From assembly GCA_022801435.1 (NCBI GenBank), contig JAAWSG010000007.1, positions 1 to 60,600 of the forward strand: DNA of 60,600 nucleotides, given 5' to 3'. Below the pieces are notes generated by a model. The model was given only the letters and a program-made list of their open reading frames with translations, was not told the DNA's origin and did not search any database. The stretch is from Lawsonibacter sp. Its GTDB lineage: Bacteria; Bacillota; Clostridia; Oscillospirales; Oscillospiraceae. Positions within the stretch are counted from its first letter, which is position 1. Every line of letters starts with the position of its first letter. Position numbers and translations under genes: made by a program. Shown here piece by piece: positions 1 through 8,789 of this stretch.

Positions 1-2
1 AT

Positions 3-31
3 TTGCGTATCTGCTCTCTCGGTGTTATAAT
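3..31 (+). promoter_or_regulatory. sigma-A promoter of the fla/che operon
   Basis: A -35 TTGCGT at 3-8 is followed by a 17-bp spacer and a perfect -10 TATAAT at 26-31. TG two bases before the -10 makes it an extended -10. It is the best promoter upstream of fliE and would give a leader of about 110 nt. A weaker second candidate is TATAAC at 80-85 with TTGTGG at 58-63. No sigma-28 match was seen here. Confidence 0.6.
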
Positions 32-87
32 CTCCACAAGGCATTCCCTCTCGTGTTTTGTGGTTGGTCACACTTCCATTATAACAC
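22..87. repeat. 10-bp perfect inverted repeat spanning the fliE promoter region
   Basis: GTGTTATAAT at 22-31 recurs as its exact reverse complement ATTATAACAC at 78-87, with 46 bp between the arms. Each arm contains an extended -10 sequence, one per strand. It could be an operator, or two opposed promoters; the sequence alone does not decide. Confidence 0.5.
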
Positions 88-146
88 TTGAGGCTATGCT
101 TTCTTTTTTGCCATTTTTCAGATTTGCTCATTTATAGGAGGAATAC

Positions 147-455
147 ATGATGGAATTTACCCCCATTCAGCCCCTGTGGACCCCCTCGCTGTCCGCCCCC
201 AAGGCTGAGGAGAAGGAGACCACAACTGCCGCCGGCTCCATCTTTGCCGACGTGTTCCGTTCCGCAATCCAGAACGTGCGGGATACCAATGACCAGCAGG
301 TGAAGCTGGAGTACCAGCTGGCCACCGGTCAGATCGACAATCCCGCCCTGGTGACCACCGCGATTACCAAGGCGACCACCGCCGTGGAGCTGCTGATGCA
401 GATGAGAAACCACGCGGTAGAGGCCTATAACGAGCTGATGCGGATCTCCCTGTAA
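147..455 (+). CDS. fliE: flagellar hook-basal body protein FliE
   Basis: FliE is the small adaptor that joins the MS ring to the proximal rod, and an early export substrate. The 102-residue length fits the family. The C-terminal stretch RNHAVEAYNELMRISL closely follows the family signature RNKLVEAYQEIMRMQV, and the middle has the usual alternating helix-forming residues. An AGGAGG SD at 136-141 serves either of two adjacent ATG codons (147 or 150). It is the first gene of the operon visible here. Its usual partners flgB and flgC are not in the window, and 146 bp of non-coding DNA precede it, so transcription may start at this gene. Confidence 0.93.
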   Translation: MMEFTPIQPLWTPSLSAPKAEEKETTTAAGSIFADVFRSAIQNVRDTNDQQVKLEYQLATGQIDNPALVTTAITKATTAVELLMQMRNHAVEAYNELMRISL

Positions 456-503
456 GGGACGGGCGCAGCGGCATCTTAACATGACAGTCCGGGGGGATCC
501 AGG

Positions 504-2138
504 TTGAACGCAAAGGTGAAGGGCCTTTGGGAGAAGGTCAAAGGCTTTTTCGTAAAAATAAATAAAAAGACCCGCATCCTCCTGGCGGTTTGCGGGGCTG
601 TTGTTCTGACCGCCATTGTCGTGGCGGCGGTATTGCTGAGCAGGACGGAGTACGCGATTCTGTTTACCGGCCTGAACACCAGTGAGACCAGCGCCATTGT
701 GGGCTACCTCAACGACAACGGGGTGAAGGACTATAAGATCCAGGGGGACTCGATCCTGGTCCCGGAGCAGATGCAGACCCAGCTCCAGGCTCAGATGGTG
801 CTGGCGGGCTACCCCACCAGCGGCTACCTGTACGAGTTCCTGACAGGGAACACCAACAATCTGTCCACCAACTCCGAGCGGGCCACCGCCGAGCGGATCG
901 CCATTGAGCAGAAGCTGGCCGCGGTCATCCGCTGGTTCCCCAACGTGCGGGACGCCCAGGTGCAGATTGAGCCAGGGGACCAGCAGACCTATGTCTATCA
1001 AAATGTCTCCCCCGCCAGCGCCTGGGTGACGGTAGAGATGGATCAGGGGACCATGCTCACCGACGGGCAGGCCTCCGCCATCCGGAAGATGGTGGCCCAC
1101 AGCGCCGCCAGATTGGATGTGAGCAATGTCACCCTGAACGACACCGCGGGCAACGAGTACATCGGAGACAGCAGCCTGAGCAACCTCCAGGACGCCAGCG
1201 CCATGAAGCTCCAGCTGGAGCAGCAGACCAGCAACAAGGTCCGCAATCAGGTGCTCCAGGCGCTGTCCGCCATCTACGGGGAGAACAACGTAAAGGTGTC
1301 GGTGAACACAGTGGTGGATGTGAACCGGCGGGTGGTGGAAAGTACCAGCTACCACCAGCCCGAGGGCGCCACCGAGAACGGGGGCCTCATCGGCAGCGAG
1401 ACCTACTTCTGGGAGGTCATCCGGGACGGGACCGAGCCGGTGGGCGGCGCGGTGGGGACCACCACCAACTCCGATATCAACACCTATCCCGACCGGGAAC
1501 AAAACCTCAACGGCGATGAGAACTACGCCGGCCGTCAGGAGACGCTGGACCACAAGATTGACACCACCGTGGAGCAGGTGGAGATTGTAGCCGGCTCCAT
1601 CAGCGATATCCGGGTGGCGGTCACCATCAACCAGCGGGCCGCCAACGCCGGGTCGGTGGACGCCGAGACCCTGCGCAGCCACGTGGCGGAGGCCGCCGGC
1701 ATCGGCGGCGAGGGGGACCCGGCCTCACGGGTGTCGGTGCTCATCGCGCCCTTCGACGACCCGACTCTGAACGGCGGCGGGATCATTACGATTCCCGGCG
1801 GGACCACCATCCCCGAAGGCGTGGTCTATGCCGCCGCTGTGGGCATGGCCCTGTTTGTGGTGCTCCTCATCGCGGTGCTGCTGCTGAGCCGGAAGGCCAA
1901 GAAGAAGCGCCTGGCCGAGGAGAAGGCCCTGATGGAGGAGCGGCAGGCCGCCGAGGCACTGGAGCTTGCCGCCCTCCAGGCCGCTGCCGCCCCCTCCGGC
2001 GGAGCGGATATCATGGAGGTCAATACCGAGAAGAGCATGGAGCTGCGCAAGACGGTCCGGCAGTTCGCCCAGAACAACCCGGAGATTGCCGCGCAGATGG
2101 TGAAAGCCTGGCTGAGAGGGGGAGAGGACAATGGCTGA
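504..2138 (+). CDS. fliF: flagellar MS-ring protein FliF
   Basis: FliF forms the membrane MS ring that houses the export gate and carries the FliG switch ring. The 544 residues have one membrane helix near residues 24-46, a large periplasmic ring-building region with many Asn/Gly loops, and a second membrane helix near 440-463, followed by a basic stop-transfer stretch and a cytoplasmic tail for FliG binding. The start is TTG with a GGGGGG SD seven bases upstream. The end overlaps the fliG start by 8 bp, which suggests translational coupling. Confidence 0.95.
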   Translation: MNAKVKGLWEKVKGFFVKINKKTRILLAVCGAVVLTAIVVAAVLLSRTEYAILFTGLNTSETSAIVGYLNDNGVKDYKIQGDSILVPEQMQTQLQAQMVLAGYPTSGYLYEFLTGNTNNLSTNSERATAERIAIEQKLAAVIRWFPNVRDAQVQIEPGDQQTYVYQNVSPASAWVTVEMDQGTMLTDGQASAIRKMVAHSAARLDVSNVTLNDTAGNEYIGDSSLSNLQDASAMKLQLEQQTSNKVRNQVLQALSAIYGENNVKVSVNTVVDVNRRVVESTSYHQPEGATENGGLIGSETYFWEVIRDGTEPVGGAVGTTTNSDINTYPDREQNLNGDENYAGRQETLDHKIDTTVEQVEIVAGSISDIRVAVTINQRAANAGSVDAETLRSHVAEAAGIGGEGDPASRVSVLIAPFDDPTLNGGGIITIPGGTTIPEGVVYAAAVGMALFVVLLIAVLLLSRKAKKKRLAEEKALMEERQAAEALELAALQAAAAPSGGADIMEVNTEKSMELRKTVRQFAQNNPEIAAQMVKAWLRGGEDNG

Positions 2139-3147
2139 GACGCTTAGTGTGGAATTGACCATGCCCCAGAAGGCGGCCGCGGTCATTGTCTCCCTGGGGG
2201 CGGACAAAGCCTCCGGACTGTACCAGTACATGGAGCCGGAGGACGTGGAGGCCCTCACCCTGGAGGTGGCCCGCCTGGGCATGATCAGCTCAGAGCAGAC
2301 CGAGGCGGTGCTCACCGAGTTCTACCAAAACTGTATGACCAGCAAGGCGGTCACCGAGGGCGGACTGGAGTACGCCCGTACCGTGCTGGAGAAGGCTTTT
2401 GGCAACCAGACCGCCCAAGCCCTGCTGGAGAAGGTGACCAAGTCCCTGAAAACCCGGGAGTTCGCCTTCCTCAACAAGGCGGATGTCAAATCCCTGTACT
2501 CCGCGCTGCAAAACGAGCGTCCCCAGACCATGGCCCTGGTGCTGTCCTATGTGGACCCGGACAAGGCCGCGGGGGTCATCGACCAGCTGGAGCCCAGAAA
2601 GCAGCTCCAGGTGGTGGAGGCTATCGCCACCATGGAGAGCGCCTCCCCCACCGCCATCAAGATCATCGAGGCGGAGATGGAGCGCAAGTTCTCCAGCATT
2701 ATCACCAGCTCCAACGTCAAGGTGGGCGGCATCGACTATGTGGCCAGCATCATGAACAACCTGGACCGCTCCAGCGAGAAGGCTATCTTCGATGGACTGG
2801 GCGCCAAGAACGCCGACCTGGCCGACGAGATCCGCAAGCGTATGTTCGTGTTTGAGGACATCGTCACCATGGATGACCGCTCGGTCCAGCGCGTCCTGCG
2901 GGACTGCGACCCGAGAGACCTGGTGCTGGCCCTCAAGACCGCCAACGCCGAGGTGTCCAACAAGCTGTTTACCAACATGTCCTCCCGTATGGCGGAGAGC
3001 ATCCGGGACGATCTGGAGGTCACCACCAACGTGCGGATCAAGGACGTGGAGGACGCCCAGCAGCGTATCGTGGGCGTGATCCGCGACCTGGAGGAGCGCA
3101 ACGAGGTCGTGATCCTGAAGGGCGGAAAGGACGATATCATTGCGTAA
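2131..3147 (+). CDS. fliG: flagellar motor switch protein FliG
   Basis: FliG is the rotor subunit that meets the MotA stator and sits between FliF and FliM. At 338 residues it has the family length. The N-terminal half has the FliF-binding fold. A NERPQ sequence replaces the common EHPQ motif in the middle domain. The C-terminal region near residues 260-297 (DPRDLVLALKTAN and after) carries the charged torque helix. The gene overlaps fliF and fliH by 8 bp each. Confidence 0.96.
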   Translation: MAETLSVELTMPQKAAAVIVSLGADKASGLYQYMEPEDVEALTLEVARLGMISSEQTEAVLTEFYQNCMTSKAVTEGGLEYARTVLEKAFGNQTAQALLEKVTKSLKTREFAFLNKADVKSLYSALQNERPQTMALVLSYVDPDKAAGVIDQLEPRKQLQVVEAIATMESASPTAIKIIEAEMERKFSSIITSSNVKVGGIDYVASIMNNLDRSSEKAIFDGLGAKNADLADEIRKRMFVFEDIVTMDDRSVQRVLRDCDPRDLVLALKTANAEVSNKLFTNMSSRMAESIRDDLEVTTNVRIKDVEDAQQRIVGVIRDLEERNEVVILKGGKDDIIA

Positions 3148-4000
3148 CATCCTGAAAGGGTTTTTGGAGCCCAAGGCGGAGACCTACATCCTGCCCAACA
3201 CGGACGACATCCGTATGGACGGCGAGGAGGAGTTTATCCCCCTGGTGCCGGAGGAGGAAGAGGAGCCGGAGGAGGTCCTGCCCCCCGGGGAGGAGCCCGA
3301 CGCCCCTCCAACGGAGGAGGAGCCCCCCAGCGAGCCCGAGCACGAGACGCCGGTCCGGTACGCCCAGCTCCAGGCGGAGCTCATCCTGAACCAGGCCCGG
3401 GAGGAGGCCCAGCAGATCCTGGAGCAGGCCCGGGACCAGGCCGCCCAGGAGCAGGAGGACATCCGGGCGGGGGCGCGGGATGAGGGCTACCGGGACGGCT
3501 ACGCCCAGGGCCTGGCCAAGGCTATGGAGGACGCGGTCCGGGACCGGGAGGCCACCGCCGCCCGGCTGGAGAAGGATGTGCAGTCCTTTTTGGAAAAAGC
3601 CTCCCTGGCCCGGGAGGAGCTGCTGCTGCAGACCCGGGAGGAGCTGCTGGAGCTGTGCATCGCCATCGCGGAGAAGGTGGTGCGGGTGAGCCTGAAGAGC
3701 AGCAGCGAGGTCATTGTCCGTATGATTCAGACCGCCACCGAGCGGATGAAGCGGCAGGAGTGGGTGCATATCTACATCTCCGGCTGTGACGCCCGGCAGG
3801 CCGCGCAGATATCCCCCGCCCTGACCAGCACCCTGGGGGCCCTCTCCCAGCACATTAAGGTGGTCCCTATGGGGGACGATGAGAGCGGGACCTGCATTGT
3901 GGAGACCCCGGAGGAGATTGTGGACGCCAGCGTGTCCACCCAGATGTCCAACATCCGGGATGTGCTCTATGACCAGATGGGGAGCTTCTGGCCCCAGTAA
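3140..4000 (+). CDS. fliH: flagellar export ATPase regulator FliH
   Basis: FliH is the peripheral stalk-like partner of the FliI ATPase and related to the b/delta subunits of F-type ATPases. The 286-residue protein has an acidic Pro/Glu-rich N-terminus (residues about 30-75), a long Ala/Glu/Gln coiled coil with small residues repeated at helical spacing (about 75-165), and a conserved C-terminal globular part around ELCIAIAEKVVRVSL. The start is TTG with GGAAAGGA upstream. Identification rests on the fold pattern and on its place between fliG and fliI. Confidence 0.85.
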   Translation: MRNILKGFLEPKAETYILPNTDDIRMDGEEEFIPLVPEEEEEPEEVLPPGEEPDAPPTEEEPPSEPEHETPVRYAQLQAELILNQAREEAQQILEQARDQAAQEQEDIRAGARDEGYRDGYAQGLAKAMEDAVRDREATAARLEKDVQSFLEKASLAREELLLQTREELLELCIAIAEKVVRVSLKSSSEVIVRMIQTATERMKRQEWVHIYISGCDARQAAQISPALTSTLGALSQHIKVVPMGDDESGTCIVETPEEIVDASVSTQMSNIRDVLYDQMGSFWPQ

Positions 4001-4052
4001 GCGGCCCGTCCGCCAAGCCGGCGGAGGGCTTTGGAAATGAGGAGACCGGGAC

Positions 4053-5354
4053 ATGTTTCGAGAGCTGATCCCCTCGGTCCGCTCCGCCGAGACGGTGGGA
4101 CGGACAGGGAAAATCGAAAATATTGTGGGCATGTCCATTGAGGCCTCAGGAGGCCGTGCCGCCATCGGGGATATCTGCCGCATCTACTCCAACGAGTCGG
4201 GGGGGCAGATTCCCGCCGAGGTGGTGGGCTTCAAAAACGACCACATCCTGCTCATGCCCTACGCCAATATGAGCGGGATTTCCGCGGGCAACTTCGTCCG
4301 CAACACAGGCAAGCGCCTGACCCTCCCGGTGGGGCCCTTCCTGCGGGGACGGGTCATCAACGCCCTGGGCCAGCCCATTGACGGACTGGAGCCCTTCCAG
4401 CGGGGGGACACCTTCTCGGTGGACAGCGCCTACATCAACCCCATGTCCCGCCCCCCCATCCGGGAGCGGATGGAGTTCGGGGTCAAGGCCATCGACAGCA
4501 CGCTGACCATCGGCAAGGGACAGCGTATCGGCATCTTCGCCGGCACGGGAGTGGGCAAGTCCACCCTCATGGGCATGATCGCGAAAAATGTGAAAGCGGA
4601 CATCAACGTCATCGCCCTGGTGGGGGAGCGCGGCCGCGAGGTGCTGGAGTTCATGCAGAAGGACCTGGGGGAGGAGGGGATGCGCCGCTCGGTCCTGGTG
4701 GTTGCCACCAGCGACCAGCCCGCCATGCTGCGGATGAAGTGCCCCAGCGTGGCCACCAGCATCGCCGAATACTTCGCGGGTCAGGGCTACGACGTGCTGC
4801 TGATGATGGACTCCCTCACCCGGTTCGCCATGGCCCAGCGGGAGATCGGACTGGCCATCGGAGAGCCTCCCGTTGCCCGGGGATACACCCCCTCCATGTA
4901 TGCCGAGATGCCCAAGCTGCTGGAGCGCAGCGGAAACTTTGAAAAGGGCTCCATCACCGGGGTCTACACCGTGCTGGTGGAGGGGGACGACACCAACGAG
5001 CCCATCGCCGACACGGTCCGGGGTATTTTGGACGGGCACATCGTCCTCTCCCGGCAGCTGGCCAACGCCAACCACTTCCCCGCCATTGACGTGGGGGCCA
5101 GCATCTCCCGTCTGATGGTGGAGATCGTCTCCCCCAAGCACCGCCAGCTGGCCTCTCAGCTGCGGGACATTATGGGAGTGTATGAAAAAAATTCCGACCT
5201 GGTGTCCATCGGCGCGTACAAGGCGGGGACAAACCCAAAATTGGACTACGCCTTGAAAAAAATCGACGCCATCAACCAATTTTTGATGCAGGGCGTGGAC
5301 GAGTTCTTCAGCTATGAGGAAAGTTTGGAGCAGCTGGAGCGTATCCTGCAATGA
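4053..5354 (+). CDS. fliI: flagellum-specific ATP synthase FliI
   Basis: FliI is the hexameric ATPase that energises flagellar type III export. At 433 residues it has the family length. The Walker A motif GTGVGKST lies near residues 164-171 and a Walker B strand VLLMMDSLTR near 246-256, with the F1-beta-like sequence ALVGERGREV between them. A 52-bp gap separates it from fliH, and fliJ follows. Confidence 0.97.
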   Translation: MFRELIPSVRSAETVGRTGKIENIVGMSIEASGGRAAIGDICRIYSNESGGQIPAEVVGFKNDHILLMPYANMSGISAGNFVRNTGKRLTLPVGPFLRGRVINALGQPIDGLEPFQRGDTFSVDSAYINPMSRPPIRERMEFGVKAIDSTLTIGKGQRIGIFAGTGVGKSTLMGMIAKNVKADINVIALVGERGREVLEFMQKDLGEEGMRRSVLVVATSDQPAMLRMKCPSVATSIAEYFAGQGYDVLLMMDSLTRFAMAQREIGLAIGEPPVARGYTPSMYAEMPKLLERSGNFEKGSITGVYTVLVEGDDTNEPIADTVRGILDGHIVLSRQLANANHFPAIDVGASISRLMVEIVSPKHRQLASQLRDIMGVYEKNSDLVSIGAYKAGTNPKLDYALKKIDAINQFLMQGVDEFFSYEESLEQLERILQ

Positions 5355-5407
5355 GCGCCCGCGGTTCGCAATCACAAGATTCCCTGAATTAAGGAGTGGA
5401 CAGACAG

Positions 5408-5863
5408 ATGAAAAAATTCCGCTTCTCCCTGGATACGGTTTTGGACTACAAGCAGCAGGTGCTGGACTCCCTCCGGGCGGAGCACGGGGCGATTTTGACC
5501 CAGGTGCGGGAGCAGGAGCGGGTGGTGGACGGCCTGGAGGAGGAATACCGGCAGGAGGACGGGGAGTTCACCCGCCGGAAGCTGGAGGGCATCACCATCC
5601 TGGAGGCCATGAGCTACGAACAGCACCTGCGGGCGCTGGAGCGGGCCATTCAGACCGAGCAGCGCAAGCTGGACGCCCTCCGGATCCAGGAGGAGAAGAA
5701 GCGCACCCAGGTGGTGGAGGCCAGAAAGGAGACCGCCACTATCGAGAAGCTCCGGGAGCACAAGCTGGAGGACTACCGCAAGGCGGAGCAGAAGGCGGAG
5801 GAGCAGCGTATTGAGGAATTTGTCACCACCGCCCGAGCTATGGCCGGGGCGGGCATCGGTTAG
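5408..5863 (+). CDS. fliJ: flagellar export chaperone/stalk protein FliJ
   Basis: FliJ is the coiled-coil central stalk that links the FliI ATPase to the FlhA gate. The 151 residues are almost entirely charged coiled coil, and the N-terminus MKKFRFSLDTVLDYK matches the family's F-x-F-x-L-x-x-V-L pattern. ATG at 5408 is preferred because the GTG at 5396 lies inside the SD AAGGAG (5391-5396). The next ORF follows after 47 bp. Confidence 0.88.
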   Translation: MKKFRFSLDTVLDYKQQVLDSLRAEHGAILTQVREQERVVDGLEEEYRQEDGEFTRRKLEGITILEAMSYEQHLRALERAIQTEQRKLDALRIQEEKKRTQVVEARKETATIEKLREHKLEDYRKAEQKAEEQRIEEFVTTARAMAGAGIG

Positions 5864-5910
5864 GGAGCAGCACGGCAGCGTGTTTCTCTATATCAGCTTA
5901 CCCAAGGGAG

Positions 5911-6357
5911 GTGAAAATCATTCAAACCCCACTGACGATGTGTGACATCGGCGCGCGGTATCACCCCGTGGAGGCGAAACCCACCCTCCAGGAGGCCACC
6001 GGCTGGGACCCCAATCAGCTGTTCCTGGGCTATATGAACAAGGTCCGGGAGAAGCGGGAGGAGGACCTGAAGCACGCCGAGGAGGACGCCCTGATGGCCA
6101 TGGTGGACGCCATGAACGTGCGGGACCGGGAGACAGCAAGAGGCCGGGAGACCGCGGAGGACATCCTCCTGAAAGCCAGCCAATCCATCTCCGAGCGGAC
6201 GGAGGGCAAGCTGGACCCCGATGACACCCTGACGGTACAGGCAATCCTGGCCTGTCTGGGGGACCGGGTCAGCTTTGAGCAGGACAGCGCACCACAGCGA
6301 GACCAGGAGCGCACCGAGGAGGTCACACAGAAGCAGCCCACAGACCCAGTACATTGA
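5911..6357 (+). CDS. unknown protein encoded between fliJ and fliK
   Basis: No family is recognised. The product is about 145 residues, hydrophilic and mostly helical, with a charged segment rich in Arg/Glu (residues about 45-85), a helical middle and a polar C-terminal tail. It has no signal peptide or membrane segment. The start is unclear: GTG at 5911 overlaps the SD GGGAGG (5906-5911), a non-canonical ATT at 5920 would have ideal 8-base spacing, and the first ATG is at 5938. Its place in the export and hook-length segment suggests a flagellar role, such as a scaffold, chaperone or export substrate. That is inference from position only. Confidence 0.7.
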   Translation: MKIIQTPLTMCDIGARYHPVEAKPTLQEATGWDPNQLFLGYMNKVREKREEDLKHAEEDALMAMVDAMNVRDRETARGRETAEDILLKASQSISERTEGKLDPDDTLTVQAILACLGDRVSFEQDSAPQRDQERTEEVTQKQPTDPVH

Positions 6358-6373
6358 AAGGAGGTGAACGACA

Positions 6374-7582
6374 ATGAATCTGACAGACGCAATGCTGCTG
6401 GAGCGGATGCAGCAGATGGCGGCCAGCATGGCGCTGCCCCAGATCGGAGGGTTGAGCCAGAACGCCCAGCCCAAGACCAACAAGGACGGCGTCAGCTTCC
6501 AGGACCTGATGGACCGGGCCCAGAGCGGGAAGGAGACCACCCCCGCCAAAAAAACCCCCTCCAGCCAGGACACCCAGAAGAGCGAGCTGGCCGGTGAGAC
6601 CGCCCCCGCCCAGGAGGTGAAGGGGAAGCCGCTGGACAAGGACGACCCCAGAATCAAGGAGATGGACCCCCATATGCAGGCCCTCGTTGCGGCGGGCATC
6701 GCGGTCCCCATGGAGCTGGAGAACGGCACGGTCATGATGTCCATCCCCGCCGGCGAGCTGCCCTGCGTCACCATGACCGCCCTGCAGCCCAACGGCGAGC
6801 CCGACCTCAGCCAGCCCATCGTGATTCAGACCGGAAGCGGCCAGATATTCAAGGTGTGGCTGGACGGCGAGGAGCCCGTCGTGGAGCGGTCCATGCTGAC
6901 TCCTGAGGAGAGCGCCCGCTTCCAGGACGCCCTGCTCCAGGAGACCCGGGAGACCGAGAGCGGCACGGAGACGGTGGTGCTCCCCAGGGAGACTCCCAAG
7001 GCGGAGACCCACACCGGGGACAGCGCCCAGAGCGGCCAGGAGGACCAGGACGGGGAGGAGCGCTTCCAGACCACGGTCATCCGGGAGCCGCTGTTCAAGG
7101 CTTTCGAGGGGACCCCGGTCAAGGTGGGAGAAAACTTCCACACCGTGGACACCCAGGCCCCCGACATGGACGCCCAGCTGGCTCAGGCCATTCAGCAGGC
7201 GGCCCAGAGCGGCGAGCAGTCCATGATTATCAAGCTGACCCCGGAGAATCTGGGCAACCTCACCATCCAGCTCACCCAGAGCGGGGACGGGGCCCTCCAG
7301 GTGGTGCTCCACGCCAGCAGCGCCAAGGCGGCGGGCGTGCTGAGCGAGCACCTGGACAGCCTGAATCTGGCTCTGCAAAATCTCAGCGGGAGCCCGGTGA
7401 AGGTGGAGGTCCAGCGCCACGAGGACAGCCAGCAGGCCCAGCAGCACGCATTCCAGCAGGCAGACCCCGACGGCCACAACCGCCAGCAGCAGCAACAGCA
7501 GCGCCAGCGGGAGGAGGACAGGAGCGAGGACTTTATTCAGCAGCTCCGCCTGGGCCTGTTCAAGCTGGAGGACATTTTCTAA
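6374..7582 (+). CDS. fliK: flagellar hook-length control protein FliK
   Basis: FliK measures hook length and switches export specificity through FlhB. The 402 residues have a long low-complexity Gln/Glu/Pro-rich N-terminal part and a C-terminal Flg_hook-type domain near 270-345 containing IKLTPENLGNLTIQLT, followed by a Gln/His-rich tail ending in an acidic, hydrophobic tip. GGAGG stands 11 bases before the ATG. It lies directly upstream of flgD, as in many Gram-positive operons. Confidence 0.9.
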   Translation: MNLTDAMLLERMQQMAASMALPQIGGLSQNAQPKTNKDGVSFQDLMDRAQSGKETTPAKKTPSSQDTQKSELAGETAPAQEVKGKPLDKDDPRIKEMDPHMQALVAAGIAVPMELENGTVMMSIPAGELPCVTMTALQPNGEPDLSQPIVIQTGSGQIFKVWLDGEEPVVERSMLTPEESARFQDALLQETRETESGTETVVLPRETPKAETHTGDSAQSGQEDQDGEERFQTTVIREPLFKAFEGTPVKVGENFHTVDTQAPDMDAQLAQAIQQAAQSGEQSMIIKLTPENLGNLTIQLTQSGDGALQVVLHASSAKAAGVLSEHLDSLNLALQNLSGSPVKVEVQRHEDSQQAQQHAFQQADPDGHNRQQQQQQRQREEDRSEDFIQQLRLGLFKLEDIF

Positions 7583-7599
7583 GAGAGGAGAAACCTGAT

Positions 7600-8256
7600 T
7601 TGAGCGATTATATCAACGACATCATCAACCGCTACGCCGCGGAAGCCGCTGCGGCAGGGAGCGCCGCCCGGGGGACCCAGAAGGCCGGGAGCACGGATGA
7701 CGGCTACACCAGCTGGCGGGATGAGAAAAAGGGCAGCGGCGCGGAGCTCTCCTTCACCGATATGCTCGGCCTGATGGTGGCCCAGTTCCAGAACCAGACC
7801 ATCGACAACCAGGCGGACACCAACGACATGATGAACCAGCTGATTCAGATGACCATGATGCAGGGCATGACCAAGATGACCACTCAGATGGAGGACCTGA
7901 CCCAGGCCAACATCCTGAGCTACTCCGCCTCCCTGGTGGGGAAGGAGGTCACAGTCGGCGTCAAGGACGAGGAGGGCAACCTCCAGGAGATCGTGGGCAC
8001 AGTCACCGCGGCGGGGACCTATGACGGACATCCGGTCATCTTCATCGGCGACAAGAGCTATCTGCTCAGCAGCATTATGGCGGTGGGCAAGCTGCCTGAG
8101 ATCAAGGACCCGGAGAAGCCCGGCGAGGGTGACGGCGACGGCACGGACCCGGACGGCGACGGAAACGGCACGGACCCCGTGGACCCCCCGGAGAACAACG
8201 GCGGGACCGAGAGCGGCGGCGGAGCCGGAGACAGCGGGGGAACGGAAGGAACCTGA
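7600..8256 (+). CDS. flgD: flagellar hook-capping protein FlgD
   Basis: FlgD is the scaffold that caps the growing hook and is removed afterwards. The family signature is seen as FTDMLGLMVAQFQNQTIDNQ followed by a Met/Gln-rich helix (residues about 48-100), and then SLVGKEVTVGVKDEEG opens the beta domain. The 218-residue protein ends in an unusual Asp/Gly/Pro/Asn-rich tail of about 50 residues with no clear fold. The start is TTG with AGAGGAG upstream. Confidence 0.92.
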   Translation: MSDYINDIINRYAAEAAAAGSAARGTQKAGSTDDGYTSWRDEKKGSGAELSFTDMLGLMVAQFQNQTIDNQADTNDMMNQLIQMTMMQGMTKMTTQMEDLTQANILSYSASLVGKEVTVGVKDEEGNLQEIVGTVTAAGTYDGHPVIFIGDKSYLLSSIMAVGKLPEIKDPEKPGEGDGDGTDPDGDGNGTDPVDPPENNGGTESGGGAGDSGGTEGT

Positions 8257-8311
8257 TTCCTCACATCAACGCGTGGGACATGAGGCCCCGCGGGAAAGTA
8301 GATGAACAAAG

Positions 8312-8698
8312 ATGGCAGAACGCATGACCCCTATCCCAGGCGTAAGCCCCGTGGAGCGCGTACAGCCTGTAGAGCAGGTACAGCGCGCCCAGGCCGGGCA
8401 GTTCGGCGCTCTGCTGCGGCAGGAGCTGGAGCGGAGGGAACCGGCTATCTCCTTCTCAAAACACGCCCAGAGCCGGGCGCTGGAGCGGGGCATTGAAGTG
8501 ACCCCCACCCTGATGGGACAGCTGGCCGACTCGGTGGAGCGGGCGCAGGCCAAGGGAGCCACCAATATCCTGGCCTTCGACGCGACCAGGGCATTTATCA
8601 TCAACGTCCCCCACGGGCGGGTGATTACCACCATGTCCCAGGAGGAGATGGAGGATAACATCTTCACCAACATCGACGGCGCTGTACTGCTGAAATAA
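8312..8698 (+). CDS. flagellar operon protein, TIGR02530 family
   Basis: This is a small conserved protein of Gram-positive flagellar operons whose exact role is not established. The family landmarks are FSKHAQSRALERGIEV near residues 48-63 and a C-terminal FTNIDGAVLL. It always sits between flgD and flgE in such operons, as here. The ATG at 8312 has a weak SD (GAAAG), and an in-frame ATG four codons later is a possible alternative. The 91 bp that follow contain an imperfect hairpin (about 8724-8756) without a T-run. Confidence 0.85.
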   Translation: MAERMTPIPGVSPVERVQPVEQVQRAQAGQFGALLRQELERREPAISFSKHAQSRALERGIEVTPTLMGQLADSVERAQAKGATNILAFDATRAFIINVPHGRVITTMSQEEMEDNIFTNIDGAVLLK

Positions 8699-8789
8699 CA
8701 GAGAGCAGGACCTTTGCAGGATGCTCTCCCTCCCTGTCCGAATGACGGGGAGGGGGCAGCGCCAGGAAAAAAAGGAGTAATTTGATTCC

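Noticed and set aside
132..1682. Long - strand reading frame across fliE-fliF, with similar long antisense frames throughout the window (for example 14765-18355, 21146-23176, 35987-38875)
   Set aside because: They run opposite to clearly recognised genes, are full of Gly/His/Leu/Arg typical of antisense GC-rich codons, and have no SD or family features.
8724..8756. Hairpin before flgE as a terminator
   Set aside because: The stem is imperfect, no T-run follows, and the gene order requires read-through.
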